55,394 nt of DNA from Hyphomicrobium sp. (lineage in GTDB: Bacteria; Pseudomonadota; Alphaproteobacteria; Rhizobiales; Hyphomicrobiaceae): NCBI RefSeq assembly GCF_009026145.1, contig NZ_WBUE01000028.1, positions 1 to 55,394 on the forward strand, given 5' to 3'. The first letter of the stretch is position 1; each line of letters begins with the position of its first letter. A program made the translations under genes and the position numbers. The notes under the pieces are model-generated. The model was not told the DNA's origin. It saw only the letters and a program-made list of their open reading frames with translations, and did no database searches. Of the stretch, positions 44,663 to 53,931 are shown piece after piece.

Positions 44663-45832
44663 GTGCTTACCGACGCCCAAGTCCGAAACGCCAAACCGGC
44701 CGCGAAGCCCTACAAGCTCTCGGACGCCGCCGGCCTCTACCTCTTCGTGCGCCCCACTGGGTCGAAGCAGTGGCGCTTCGACTACAAGTTCAACGCCCGG
44801 CGCAAAACGCTCACCATCGGCACCTACCCCTACACGTCCCTGCAGGAGGCGCGTCAGTCCCTCCACGAGGCCAAGAATGCCCTCTCCAAGAGCATCGATC
44901 CGGCACTGAAGCCAGCGTCGGCCACGTTCAAGGACGTCGCCGAGGAGTGGCTCAAGAAGCTGGAGAACGAGGGCGACGCCGCCCCCACCATGGAAAAGAA
45001 GCGCTGGCTTCTCTCCTACGCCTACCCGTACATCGGCAATCGCAACCTCACCGACATCACCGCCCCTGAGCTGCTGCGGGTGCTGCGCAAGCTCGAAGGC
45101 CCCGGCAAGTACGAGAGCGCCAAGCGATTGCGTAGCGTCCTCTCCCGCGTCTTCCGCTACGGGATCGCCACCGCCAGGGCCGAGCGCGATCCCGCAGCCG
45201 ACCTGCGCGGCGCGCTGACGGCCCCGAAAATCAGACACCGCGCCGCCTTCACCGAGCCGGACGACATCAAGACGCTATTGCTCGCCATCGATGATTACCA
45301 GGGATCGCAGACCATCAAGTTCGCGCTGCAGTTCCTCGCTCTCACCTTCGTGCGGCCGGGCGAGCTGCGCCACGCGGAGTGGACCGAGATCCAGGGCGAA
45401 GAGTGGCGCGTCCCGGCACACAAGATGAAAATGAAGCTACCGCACATCGTGCCGCTCTCGCGGCAGGCACTGGCCATCATCGAGCAGAGCCGGGCCATCA
45501 ACGGCAATGCGACCTATGTCTTCCCTTCTCTTGTTTCGCCCGAACGCCCGATGAGCGAAAACACGCTCAATGTGGCGCTACGCCGCCTCGGCTTTGCCCA
45601 GGACGAGATGTGCTCGCACGGCTTCAGGACGATGGCCTCGACGCGCCTCAACGAGATGAATTGGCATCCCGACGCCATCGAGCGGCAATTGGCGCACCGA
45701 CCGATCAACCAGGTGCGCGCCGCCTACAATCAGGCGCAGTACCTCCCCGAGCGCCAACGCATGATGCAGGCATGGGCTGATTATCTCGACGAGCTGCGCA
45801 AATCCTCCGCAACCTCGCAACGCACCGGCTAG
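44663..45832 (+). CDS. P4-type tyrosine recombinase integrase
   Basis: The 389-residue integrase has an N-terminal DUF4102 arm-binding domain (LTDAQVRNAKPAAKPYKLSD, GLYLFVRPTGSKQWRF), a core-binding domain and a C-terminal catalytic domain. That domain contains Arg in TFVRPGELRHAEW, HGFRTMASTRLNE with His and Arg, a late AHRPINQVRAAYNQ and the Tyr nucleophile. Such integrases insert islands into tRNA 3' ends. GTG at 44663 is the start. It points away from the tRNA, as usual for this group, and appears intact, so excision is possible if attR exists. Confidence 0.92.
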   Translation: MLTDAQVRNAKPAAKPYKLSDAAGLYLFVRPTGSKQWRFDYKFNARRKTLTIGTYPYTSLQEARQSLHEAKNALSKSIDPALKPASATFKDVAEEWLKKLENEGDAAPTMEKKRWLLSYAYPYIGNRNLTDITAPELLRVLRKLEGPGKYESAKRLRSVLSRVFRYGIATARAERDPAADLRGALTAPKIRHRAAFTEPDDIKTLLLAIDDYQGSQTIKFALQFLALTFVRPGELRHAEWTEIQGEEWRVPAHKMKMKLPHIVPLSRQALAIIEQSRAINGNATYVFPSLVSPERPMSENTLNVALRRLGFAQDEMCSHGFRTMASTRLNEMNWHPDAIERQLAHRPINQVRAAYNQAQYLPERQRMMQAWADYLDELRKSSATSQRTG

Positions 45833-46082
45833 ACGTTGCCCACTCCGGTGGACCAGTCGTCCGATTCGTCCCAATTGCAGACATCGGCAACCCGTTGTCG
45901 TGCCACTCGAAGCGACCGCTGACCAGCTCCGCTTTTGAAGGCGAACCGGCCGTCAGTTGTCGATTGCCTAATGCTAGGCATCGGGCCGCGCAATGAGTGG
46001 GAGCTGCGGCACGATGCAAGGCATTGTCGTCCTGAGGCCCGACGTACCTGTCACCTTGTGACGCCGCGGAAAAAGGCATGCC
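45833..46082. other. Noncoding stretch after the integrase with repeat-like text
   Basis: 250 bases with no convincing gene. On the minus strand a short frame encodes GLPMSAIGTNRT, which resembles the MSALGQKRT-type strings translated from dispersed degenerate elements in Bradyrhizobium and relatives (recalled, not searched). It may be the relic of such an element. Confidence 0.35.
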
Positions 46083-46652
46083 TCACTCGTCATCCGGCTC
46101 CGCAGCCCATCTCGTGGCAAGCATCAATGCATCGACAGCCGCCAGCGCCCTGTCGTGCACCGATGCCACGTCAACTGCTCCGGCGGATGATTCAGAGGCC
46201 AAGTGAAATAGGTATGCTTCCGACAGCTCAAGGATCTCCGTAACGCTGCCCGCCAATTTCTCATAGGGCGCCAAATCCTGCAGCGACCCGCGCAGGCTTC
46301 GCAGGGCGGCGTTCGCCAGACGAGAGTCCGGACAGACGTCCAAAGTGTGCTCGTTCACTGCTACAAGCGCCTTGCGGAGGGTCATCGCGGCAGATCGTGG
46401 CGGCCGGCCGTAACGTTCCCATAGCTGGAACAGGAGATAGAGCGCTGTGACACCGATAAGGGCCATCGTCGGGAGGGTATAGAGAAGGTTTTCCGGCTCC
46501 TGTGCCTGCTGGAGGACGTAAGCGACCGCCTGCTGAAGATCGATGCCGTTCGTGGCGAGCCAGAGAATGATGCCGCCGCCCACTGCACTGCCAGTGACGG
46601 CCCAAAACAGGCGGTGAAGAACCCTGACGATCGCCGGTGACATCGGCTGCAC
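46083..46652 (-). CDS. Two-helix membrane protein of unknown function
   Basis: The 189-residue protein has two hydrophobic helices (about 12-34 and 58-80; GSAVGGGIILWLATNGI, LPTMALIGVTALYLLFQLW) followed by a soluble helical domain of about 100 residues. A GTG at 46652 opens the frame; an ATG three codons later is also usable. It begins 12 bases after the stop of the coiled-coil gene and is cotranscribed with it. No family is recognised. The topology, two helices near the N-terminus then a cytosolic domain, is common in effectors and sensors but is not diagnostic. Confidence 0.6.
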   Translation of the reverse strand: MQPMSPAIVRVLHRLFWAVTGSAVGGGIILWLATNGIDLQQAVAYVLQQAQEPENLLYTLPTMALIGVTALYLLFQLWERYGRPPRSAAMTLRKALVAVNEHTLDVCPDSRLANAALRSLRGSLQDLAPYEKLAGSVTEILELSEAYLFHLASESSAGAVDVASVHDRALAAVDALMLATRWAAEPDDE

Positions 46653-46664
46653 CCAGAAAGTGTC

Positions 46665-47072
46665 CTAGCGGGTGACTTTCCGAGGCTTGCTAGCTTTCAA
46701 CTTATCTAGCGCTCTTTCAGCGCGTCCCGCCCTCGCCTTGGCCTGGCCCGTCTTGACTTTCTGGCCATGCAGGGTGCTCGTCATCTTGGCGATTGTATTT
46801 TCATGGGCGGCGACGTCTGCTTCGAGCCGGGCCAGCTTTTTCTCTAGTTCGCCGATCTTTCGATCGTGGTCCGCCCCGACTCCGTCCTGCATTTCGACCA
46901 TCACTTTGAGCGTGTCGACTTCTGTCTGAACGTCTTCGGCCTGATTCTTCAGGCGGTCGATTTCCCCACCGTGGATACTGGTGGCTGTCTCCAAGGGAGC
47001 TAGTCGGCCCATCAGGTTCCTTACGAGCTCTCCCAGCCTGCCGATGCCAATCTGCTGCGTTGGTACGCTCAT
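46665..47072 (-). CDS. Coiled-coil protein of unknown function
   Basis: The 135-residue protein is nearly all heptad coiled coil (about residues 30-120; GGEIDRLKNQAEDVQTEVDT, DRKIGELEKKLARLEADVAA) with a basic tail. GAG precedes the ATG at 47072 by about 9 bases; a longer frame upstream lacks a ribosome-binding site. It is the first gene of the two-gene unit, divergent from the Gabija-like genes, 353 bases apart. No family recognised. Confidence 0.62.
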   Translation of the reverse strand: MSVPTQQIGIGRLGELVRNLMGRLAPLETATSIHGGEIDRLKNQAEDVQTEVDTLKVMVEMQDGVGADHDRKIGELEKKLARLEADVAAHENTIAKMTSTLHGQKVKTGQAKARAGRAERALDKLKASKPRKVTR

Positions 47073-47425
47073 CACGCCAGCTCCCATCCCTAGGTCCCAT
47101 GCGCAAAGATTAGTAATGACCATTAATTGTTGCAAGTGCATCGGGTGCTCGCCGCCGCAAGTAAACAACTGAATCAATAACTTTCGCAGCGACTTTCATG
47201 CATTTAGACAGCGGCGCACATGGTCGGTAGTTAGGAGCGCCCTCATCGGCTTCCGGTTTGACCAATGCATCGTCATCGCACTTGTTTGTTGACTGGCAAT
47301 ACTGGCGAGCACAGATGGGGTGGCGCGGAATGCCTTGCTTGCAGAGACGCTTCTCCGCCGACCAAGTGTGCGCGCCGCGCTCTCATTTTGCCTTCGATTT
47401 TTCGTTCTAGCTGCTGGAGATTGCC
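47073..47425. other. Divergent promoter region of the unknown pair and the Gabija-like operon
   Basis: 353 bases, more AT-rich at 47090-47220 than the genes around it. TTGACT (47288-47293) is a possible -35 for the plus-strand operon with no clear -10. The left part must drive the minus-strand pair. No operator was recognised. Confidence 0.4.
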
Positions 47426-49393
47426 GTGCGCATCGAGAAGGTTATGATTTCCGGATTCCGTAGTTTTGCGCCTGCGCCGGTCACTGTGGAATTGGCCGAA
47501 GATCTGACCGTCGTTATCGGAGCGAACGGTTCCGGCAAGACCGCGCTTCTTCATGCCCTCACCAAGCTATTCGGCGTCACGCGCTCAGAACGAACAATTG
47601 TTCGCGCCGACTTCCATCGTGCGCCGGATGTGGAGCCCGATGACCGAACCTCGCGCAGTCTCTACATCGATGTCATCATTGGCCTACCGGAGCTCAAGAA
47701 GGGCTCGGCCACGGCCGCCTCGGTCGCACCGACGTTTCGGCACATCCGCATCGAGCGCCCCGGATCGTCGCCGGTTTGCCGCTTGCGATTGGAGGCGCGG
47801 TGGGATGATGACGGCACCGTCGACGGAGAGGTCACGCAGAACCTCTACTGGATCGATACTCTCGCCGCAGCCATAAAGGATGATCAGCGACAACCGATGT
47901 CGCCATCTCAGCGCGGCTTGATCCAACTCTACTACACGCCAGCAACAAGAGATTCAGGCGCTCAGATTCGAGCAACGACAGGTGCGCTTGCGGCCCGATT
48001 GCTGCGGGCCATCGAATGGTCGAATGGGACGCGTGAGGCCATTGACACTGCCAGCGACGCGCTACGCACGAGCTTTGGGCGAGAGCCGGCGATCCAGGCA
48101 ATGGGCAAAGCGCTGGCGACTCGCTGGGCGGCGCTACATGACGAGAAAACAGATATCGAACCGAGCGTCACTCCTATCAGTCGGCGGTTCGAGGAGGTGG
48201 TGAGCCGCATCAACGTCGTGTTTCAGCAGGGGCCGGCCGGAATCGAGCGCGGACTCGAGGCATTGAGCGACGGGCAGCAGTCGCTGTTTTACTTTGCGCT
48301 CGCGGCGGCAGTGTTCGATCTGGAGCGCGAGGCCGTAGCGGGCAAGATCAAAGGGTTCGATACCGAGCGCCTAGTCATCCCGGCGCTGTCCATCTTTGCC
48401 ATTGAGGAGCCCGAGAACCATCTATCGCCGTACTATCTGTCACGCATCGTGCGGCAGATCCGCTCGCTGGTATCGAGCACAACGGCACAGGCGATCGTAA
48501 CCAGCCATTCGCCTGCAGTTCTCAGCCGCGTCGAGCCTGAAGAGGTCCGGTACTGTCGATGCGACACGCAGACGGCAACCACGGCGGTCAGTGCGCTCGA
48601 CCTACCGCTTAATGACGAGGAGGCCAGCAAGTTCGTCCGGGGCGCTGTGCTGGCGTTTCCAGAACTCTATTTTGCCAGATTTGCCGTTCTCGGCGAGGGC
48701 GATTCCGAGCGAGTCGTGCTGCCCCGGCTTGCTGAAGCGCAGGGGCTGCTGGTCGATCCGGCCTTCGTGGCGATCGTGCCGCTAGGTGGCCGTCACGTGC
48801 AGCATTTCTGGCGTCTGTTAAATGGTCTCTGCATCCCGCACGCAACGCTGATCGACCTCGATGCCGGACGCAAAGGAGGTGGCTACGGGCGGATTAAGAC
48901 CGCGATCCAGCATCTGATAGAGATGGGAGTGAAGCGCGAAGATATTCTCTGCGCGACCAACGGAGTGCTCTCCGAGGAGAAGTTCAGCAAGATGCACACC
49001 TGGAACAATGAGACGAATCTGGCCGGCTGGGTCGATCGGTTGGCGGAATATGGCGTGCATTTTTCCTGGCCTGTCGATCTTGACCTCGCCATGCTTGCAG
49101 CCTTTCCAGACGCATACGAAGCGATCATCCCCGCCGGCGGCGGGCCAGAACTCAGCGTGGAGAAGGCGGCCGAGGTCGTGCTCAGCAAGGATGGTCTTGC
49201 CCAATGCGCGGAGATACTCGCGCCATACAAGGATCTGCTCCCGGCGTATCGCTATCACTTCATGACGCACAGCAAGCCCGCGACGCACCTGCGTGCGCTG
49301 ATGGAGCTGGACGACGAGATGATCAAGGAAAGCATGCCGGCCTGCTTGCAGCCGTTACTTGATCAGGTCCAAGAGCACCTGCGGCGAGATTGA
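47426..49393 (+). CDS. OLD-family ATP-dependent endonuclease, GajA-like
   Basis: The 655-residue protein has an ABC-type ATPase with Walker A GANGSGKT (32-39), signature LSDGQQS (about 280), Walker B IFAIEEPENHL with Glu327/328 and VTSHSPAV. A C-terminal TOPRIM domain follows, with GEGDSERVVLP (Glu424) and TLIDLDAG (Asp477, Asp479). OLD nucleases paired with UvrD helicases make up Gabija, in which GajA senses nucleotide depletion and cuts phage and host DNA. It is longer than the best-studied GajA (about 580 residues). GTG at 47426 starts it; the helicase gene follows 4 bases after its stop. Confidence 0.88.
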   Translation: MRIEKVMISGFRSFAPAPVTVELAEDLTVVIGANGSGKTALLHALTKLFGVTRSERTIVRADFHRAPDVEPDDRTSRSLYIDVIIGLPELKKGSATAASVAPTFRHIRIERPGSSPVCRLRLEARWDDDGTVDGEVTQNLYWIDTLAAAIKDDQRQPMSPSQRGLIQLYYTPATRDSGAQIRATTGALAARLLRAIEWSNGTREAIDTASDALRTSFGREPAIQAMGKALATRWAALHDEKTDIEPSVTPISRRFEEVVSRINVVFQQGPAGIERGLEALSDGQQSLFYFALAAAVFDLEREAVAGKIKGFDTERLVIPALSIFAIEEPENHLSPYYLSRIVRQIRSLVSSTTAQAIVTSHSPAVLSRVEPEEVRYCRCDTQTATTAVSALDLPLNDEEASKFVRGAVLAFPELYFARFAVLGEGDSERVVLPRLAEAQGLLVDPAFVAIVPLGGRHVQHFWRLLNGLCIPHATLIDLDAGRKGGGYGRIKTAIQHLIEMGVKREDILCATNGVLSEEKFSKMHTWNNETNLAGWVDRLAEYGVHFSWPVDLDLAMLAAFPDAYEAIIPAGGGPELSVEKAAEVVLSKDGLAQCAEILAPYKDLLPAYRYHFMTHSKPATHLRALMELDDEMIKESMPACLQPLLDQVQEHLRRD

Positions 49394-49397
49394 GCCG

Positions 49398-51296
49398 ATG
49401 CTGCAGCCTCGCCGCATTGCTCCGAATGCGTGGACTCCGATCGGCGTCGATGCGCTCGAAGCCAATGCGCTCGATGTGGTCCGTTCAACGGACAATCGTT
49501 CCGTCATTGCAGGTCCCGGTGCTGGCAAGACCGAGCTGCTCGCACAGCGCGCGGCCTACCTGTTGCAGACGGGCGGTTCGCCGCAGCCGCAGCGTATTCT
49601 GGCAATCTGCTTCAAGCGGGATGCCGCAACCAACCTTGCTGCACGTGTGCGCAGTCGCTGCCGTCCCGAACATGCGGCACGTCTCGATTCACTGACTTTT
49701 GATGCGTTCGCCAAGAGCATCGTCGATCGGTTCGGTCAGGCGTTGCCGCAGCCCTGGCGCCCGACCGCGGACTACCAGATTTTCTTTACCAACCCTCGCG
49801 CCTATGACGACTTCCTGCGTACCCTCGGGAATCCGCCGGCGGTACTCGGTACACGAGACGAGATCGAGACGATTACATCCGTCGATTTCGAGCGCCTGCA
49901 TTTGTTCGGTGCGCCGTTGCCGGAGGAACCTCAGCCGCCCCAGACAGTGCCACAATGGGCCGCGGCACGATGGTGGAAAGCATCGCTGCGTGGGCCGAAG
50001 GGCAGTTTTCTGAGCTTCCCCATGATCGGCCGATTGGCGGAGCTCAGCCTACGGGTCAACCCGATGGCGCGCCAGGCTCTGGCGTTGACCTACTCACATC
50101 TGTTCCTCGACGAGTTTCAGGACACCACACAAATCCAGTACGATCTCGTCAAGACTGTATTCCTTAAGACCTCCACCGTGGTGACGGCCGTTGGCGACAA
50201 TAAGCAACAAATCATGCGTTGGGCCATGGCGATGGACAAGCCCTTCCTGGCAATGGAACACGATTTCGGCGCCAAGCGAACGCCTCTCCTGAGCAACTAT
50301 CGCTCTTCGCCCGACTTGGTTCGCATTCAGCACGTACTCGCCAAAGCGCTCGATGACCGGTCGGTTAAGCCGGTCTCGAAAACCAAGGTGAGTGTCTCCG
50401 GTGATTGTTGTGCCGTGTGGGATTTTTCCAGCCCCGACGCTGAAGCCAAAACCTTGGCGGAGTTCATCCAGGCACAGATGGAGGAGCACGGCCTGGGGCC
50501 GCGCGATTTCGTGCTCTTGGTTCGCCAGAAGGCGGCCAGCTACGTGCCCCTCCTCTCAGCCGCGCTGGCCGATCATGGCATCACACTGCGCAACGAGGCT
50601 GCCGAGATCGGCGCGGTGAGGCTTCAGGAGCTGCTGTCGGAGGAATTGTCCGGGTCCGTTATCGGCTTCGTCCGAGTGGCGAGCACAGATCGCGCCGGAC
50701 AAGCCTGGGCCGATTGCCTAAGCGCATTGGGATCGCTACGCGGGCTTCCTCAGACTGATGAGCGCGCCAACTTAAGATTGGAACGAGAAGTCGAAACATT
50801 CGCTGCCGAGTTTCGCAACAAATATCCCGCGCCTGTCACCACCTCGGTCAAAGCGGCAGCGCTGGTCTCAGACGTGCTGGACTTCATCGGCCGTTCGCAG
50901 TTGATCGCCGCTTCTCCCGCATACCGGCAGGGTGATTGGATGGAGAAGGTTTCGAAAGCCGTTGCCCGACATTTGTTTGAGAGCTGCGTTGGACAAAGCG
51001 ATTGGCTGACGGCACTCGATGTGTATGAGGGCGCTCAGTCCCTCCCCCTGATGACCATCCATAAGAGCAAAGGTCTCGAGTATCATACCGTCATCTTTGT
51101 CGGTCTTGACGATGGCGCATGGTGGAGCTTTGCGGATGACCACGTAGAGGCAACCGCTGGTTTCTTTGTCGCGTTCACCAGGGCTAAGCAGCGGGTGCTG
51201 TTCACTTACTGCCCAAAGCGCGGCGCGCGTGAGACGATCTCAGCACTCTATGAATTGCTGAGGATGGCCGGCGTGCCTATCATCGATGCCGGATGA
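49398..51296 (+). CDS. UvrD-family helicase, GajB-like partner of the OLD nuclease
   Basis: The 632-residue SF1 helicase has AGPGAGKT (38-45), the Walker B LFLDEFQD (235-242), the motif III-like VTAVGDNKQQI, LSNYRSSPDLV, the motif V-like TIHKSKGLEYHTV (about 553) and a late VAFTRAKQRV. It is larger than the Bacillus GajB (about 490 residues), but all motifs needed for ATP hydrolysis are present. The ATG is 5 bases after the nuclease stop, so the two are translated together. In Gabija, GajB is thought to sense DNA ends or activate GajA. Alternative: a general class 2 OLD-helicase pair with a repair role. Confidence 0.88.
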   Translation: MLQPRRIAPNAWTPIGVDALEANALDVVRSTDNRSVIAGPGAGKTELLAQRAAYLLQTGGSPQPQRILAICFKRDAATNLAARVRSRCRPEHAARLDSLTFDAFAKSIVDRFGQALPQPWRPTADYQIFFTNPRAYDDFLRTLGNPPAVLGTRDEIETITSVDFERLHLFGAPLPEEPQPPQTVPQWAAARWWKASLRGPKGSFLSFPMIGRLAELSLRVNPMARQALALTYSHLFLDEFQDTTQIQYDLVKTVFLKTSTVVTAVGDNKQQIMRWAMAMDKPFLAMEHDFGAKRTPLLSNYRSSPDLVRIQHVLAKALDDRSVKPVSKTKVSVSGDCCAVWDFSSPDAEAKTLAEFIQAQMEEHGLGPRDFVLLVRQKAASYVPLLSAALADHGITLRNEAAEIGAVRLQELLSEELSGSVIGFVRVASTDRAGQAWADCLSALGSLRGLPQTDERANLRLEREVETFAAEFRNKYPAPVTTSVKAAALVSDVLDFIGRSQLIAASPAYRQGDWMEKVSKAVARHLFESCVGQSDWLTALDVYEGAQSLPLMTIHKSKGLEYHTVIFVGLDDGAWWSFADDHVEATAGFFVAFTRAKQRVLFTYCPKRGARETISALYELLRMAGVPIIDAG

Positions 51297-51369
51297 GGAT
51301 CCGTTCCCCCCCCCCGCCGCGTGTTCCGGGACCGAGGCAACCCAGAGGATCGCGGAACGGTTTGCTGCA
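51297..51369. other. Short convergent gap with a poly-C tract and inverted repeat
   Basis: Ten consecutive C (51306-51315) lie between the last helicase codon and the HamB stop. CCGTTCC (51301-51307) and GGAACGG (51354-51360) form a 7-bp inverted repeat around it, and TTTGC follows on the plus side. It could act as a weak bidirectional terminator. Homopolymers of this length are prone to slippage, but here no gene reads across the tract. Confidence 0.45.
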
Positions 51370-53931
51370 TTACGACTCGGTTTGATGTGATGGTGTCTTC
51401 GGCTGGATTCCAAGTGCCCGCAGAACCTCGCCCTGCAATATGGGAGGCAAATTGAGCGTCGCGGGGTCAACCGACAGAAGCCATTGCCGCACGTCGTCGA
51501 CGGTCTCCAAGTTTGATGGCATCTTTGGCAGGATCCTCGAGGCTGCCATACGCGACAGCCCCACCGCCATCAGCGCGATGGCCGGCTTTCTGCACTCGCC
51601 CATCTCCAGGTAGAGCGGGATATTCGGGATCGTCGCCGCAAGATCCGCGCGCCCGGTTTCATTCAGGATCTCCGTCAGCACCGCCATGTAGCACGTCATC
51701 AGCCGCACATAGGTGAATCTGATGTCGTGCTCGATGTCGTGCAGCACGCCGCGAATATGGCTCTCCATCTTCTTGTCCGGCGCATACTTGCGGCCCGCAT
51801 CGATGATGGCCGGAAGCGGCTCACCGCGCATCCACTGCAGGGCAATCACGGCAAAGCGCGTGTGGCGCTTGTCCTTCGCAGGATATCCAAGCAGCTCGGA
51901 ATGGCAGATCTTGAAAATATCCGAGTACGATTTGTACGGGTCCGAGCCGCCACGCGGGTGCTCGGGAATATAGCTCGTGACGATGTTTGTTGGCCTGCCG
52001 GCAATCCTTTGCTTGAGGCAGGCGTACAATCTCTGCTGCCGGTGTGCCGAGATCGTTGGAGACTGCTGAAGAACCGAGACAGGAAGCGTGATGACCCTGT
52101 CCGCATCAACCAGAGCGGCTTCGACATCTTCCAACCCTCCGGCCGGCGACAACCGGGTCAGCGATTGCCCAATGCGCCCCTGCTTCAGGTCGATGAGGAG
52201 TTGTGTGAAGATCCCCTCGAGCCCGTCCGTTTGTGGGTGCTCCTGTTGTGGATTCGTCTCCCGGATGCAGTCGACTAGTTCGGCCTTTCGGCTGTCGACG
52301 TGCTGCACAGCGGCAGGTTCGATCTCAATAGCGCGGCTCGCGTCCAGCGGCTTGGCTTTCCACGTCTCGTAATCAATGAGGAAGACGTTTCCCTGGAATT
52401 CCTTGCCGAGACGACCCGCGCGTCCCGCCAGATTCCAGAAATCCACCGCCCGCATCGCGTTGCTGTCCCCCTGGCGCGGATCACAAATGAAGAGGTTCTT
52501 GGCCGGGAAGTTTACACCCTGCAGCAATGTGCTCGTCGTGACGAGATACTGCAGGTTGCCGTCGCCAAACGCGATCTCGACCGCTTTGCGGACCGGGGCC
52601 GGAATACGCCCGTAGTGAAAACCGACGCGGCGGCGTATCGCGGGGGCGAGTGCATACTCGGCGTGGACGGCTTCTTCGATGAAGTCTGCCAGCTCTTTAA
52701 GAGCGCCATTCTCCTCCTCTTTCGGCAGGCCTTCAGCCAGGCCGGCGGCGACCTTCTCCGCAAGGTCAGGCCCGTTTGCGTACACCAGTGAAGGTGCACC
52801 GCCACCGAGGGCAAGAGAGACCGAGATCAGCTTCGCCTGTGTCGTCGTTGGACGCTTGACGAGCTCCACGTGGGCAACCGCCGCTCCCGGCTCGGATCGC
52901 TGCGTGCGGATGCTCACAAGCTTCTTGCGAGCGGGCGGTGAGTCGACGAATAGGATGTTTTGTGCGACCGCTTTGGCCATCGTTGTCCGGGCTCTGAACC
53001 CCTGTAATCTGAAATAGGATCCATACACCTCGGCGTTGGACACGTTCGGGCTTGCGAACAGCACCTGGGCATTCGGGTTGCGCCGCAGCGCCTCGTCCAG
53101 AGCAGCGGCCAGCAAGATACCGCGCGGTGCTTCTGCAATAGCATGCGCCTCGTCGACCACGATCAGATCGAAGCTCAGAGTCGGATGGTTGATCTGCGTC
53201 AAATGCAGGCGCTCTTGCGTGAACACAAAGATCGATCTGTCTGGCAACGGCATCTCGGCGGACACAGGCATCGTCAGCAGCGCGACGGGGTTCTCCGCCA
53301 GGCGCAGGGCCCACGTCGAAATGCTGTCCGCAATCTGAGTGATGAGCGCCCTCGAGGGAACCAGATAGACCGCGCGAAAAGCGCCGCCGATCTTCGCCCG
53401 CTCTTGTAAATGTGTCAGCACAACAAACGACTTACCGGCGGAGGTCGGCGCCGATACGCCAACGGAGGCTCCCGATTGCAGGTCGCGCCACAGCTCCCGC
53501 TGAAAATCCGTGAACGTAGTCGTCTTGCCGGAGACCTGCACCTCGTTCTTGGCGCGACGGTCCTGCTCCTCTGTCAGCAGGGACGTCGGCGTGAAGGCCG
53601 ACACATCGCCAATCCCGTTGACGAGATCGATGGCCGGAAAGTTTCCCAGTCGGCTGAGGATGACATTGGCGATAGCTGACGCACCCGGATGCGTCATCCG
53701 GCGCAGGTCGAACGACGAGGCCGCGATGCGATACGCCGCATCACGCCGGTCGCCATCGCTGGACAGAGCCAGCACGGCTGCCGAGCGCAACAGCCGTATC
53801 AGCGCTGCCTCTGACAGTGCCGTTGTCGGCGCTGTCTTCAGCTCTCTCTGAAGCCATTCCGTGTGCAGCCCTTCGCGCTCGCGATGGAACGCTGGGTTCT
53901 TCCAGATCCGTTCATCTAGCTCATTGATCAT
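51370..53931 (-). CDS. hamB: Hachiman helicase HamB
   Basis: The 853-residue SF2 helicase has Walker A APTSAGKS (161-168), VVDEAH (260-263), LFASPNVSNA, LLQGVNFPAKNL and FWNLAGRAGRLG (about 525), the pattern of Ski2/Hel308-like enzymes. Its C-terminal half has no recognised domain. The ATG at 53931 overlaps the hamA stop as ATGA, which is why it is preferred to an ATG 9 bases upstream. HamB forms a complex with the HamA nuclease; in Hachiman HamB senses damaged or unusual DNA and releases HamA to degrade DNA. Identification rests on the paired DUF1837 gene. Confidence 0.88.
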   Translation of the reverse strand: MINELDERIWKNPAFHREREGLHTEWLQRELKTAPTTALSEAALIRLLRSAAVLALSSDGDRRDAAYRIAASSFDLRRMTHPGASAIANVILSRLGNFPAIDLVNGIGDVSAFTPTSLLTEEQDRRAKNEVQVSGKTTTFTDFQRELWRDLQSGASVGVSAPTSAGKSFVVLTHLQERAKIGGAFRAVYLVPSRALITQIADSISTWALRLAENPVALLTMPVSAEMPLPDRSIFVFTQERLHLTQINHPTLSFDLIVVDEAHAIAEAPRGILLAAALDEALRRNPNAQVLFASPNVSNAEVYGSYFRLQGFRARTTMAKAVAQNILFVDSPPARKKLVSIRTQRSEPGAAVAHVELVKRPTTTQAKLISVSLALGGGAPSLVYANGPDLAEKVAAGLAEGLPKEEENGALKELADFIEEAVHAEYALAPAIRRRVGFHYGRIPAPVRKAVEIAFGDGNLQYLVTTSTLLQGVNFPAKNLFICDPRQGDSNAMRAVDFWNLAGRAGRLGKEFQGNVFLIDYETWKAKPLDASRAIEIEPAAVQHVDSRKAELVDCIRETNPQQEHPQTDGLEGIFTQLLIDLKQGRIGQSLTRLSPAGGLEDVEAALVDADRVITLPVSVLQQSPTISAHRQQRLYACLKQRIAGRPTNIVTSYIPEHPRGGSDPYKSYSDIFKICHSELLGYPAKDKRHTRFAVIALQWMRGEPLPAIIDAGRKYAPDKKMESHIRGVLHDIEHDIRFTYVRLMTCYMAVLTEILNETGRADLAATIPNIPLYLEMGECRKPAIALMAVGLSRMAASRILPKMPSNLETVDDVRQWLLSVDPATLNLPPILQGEVLRALGIQPKTPSHQTES

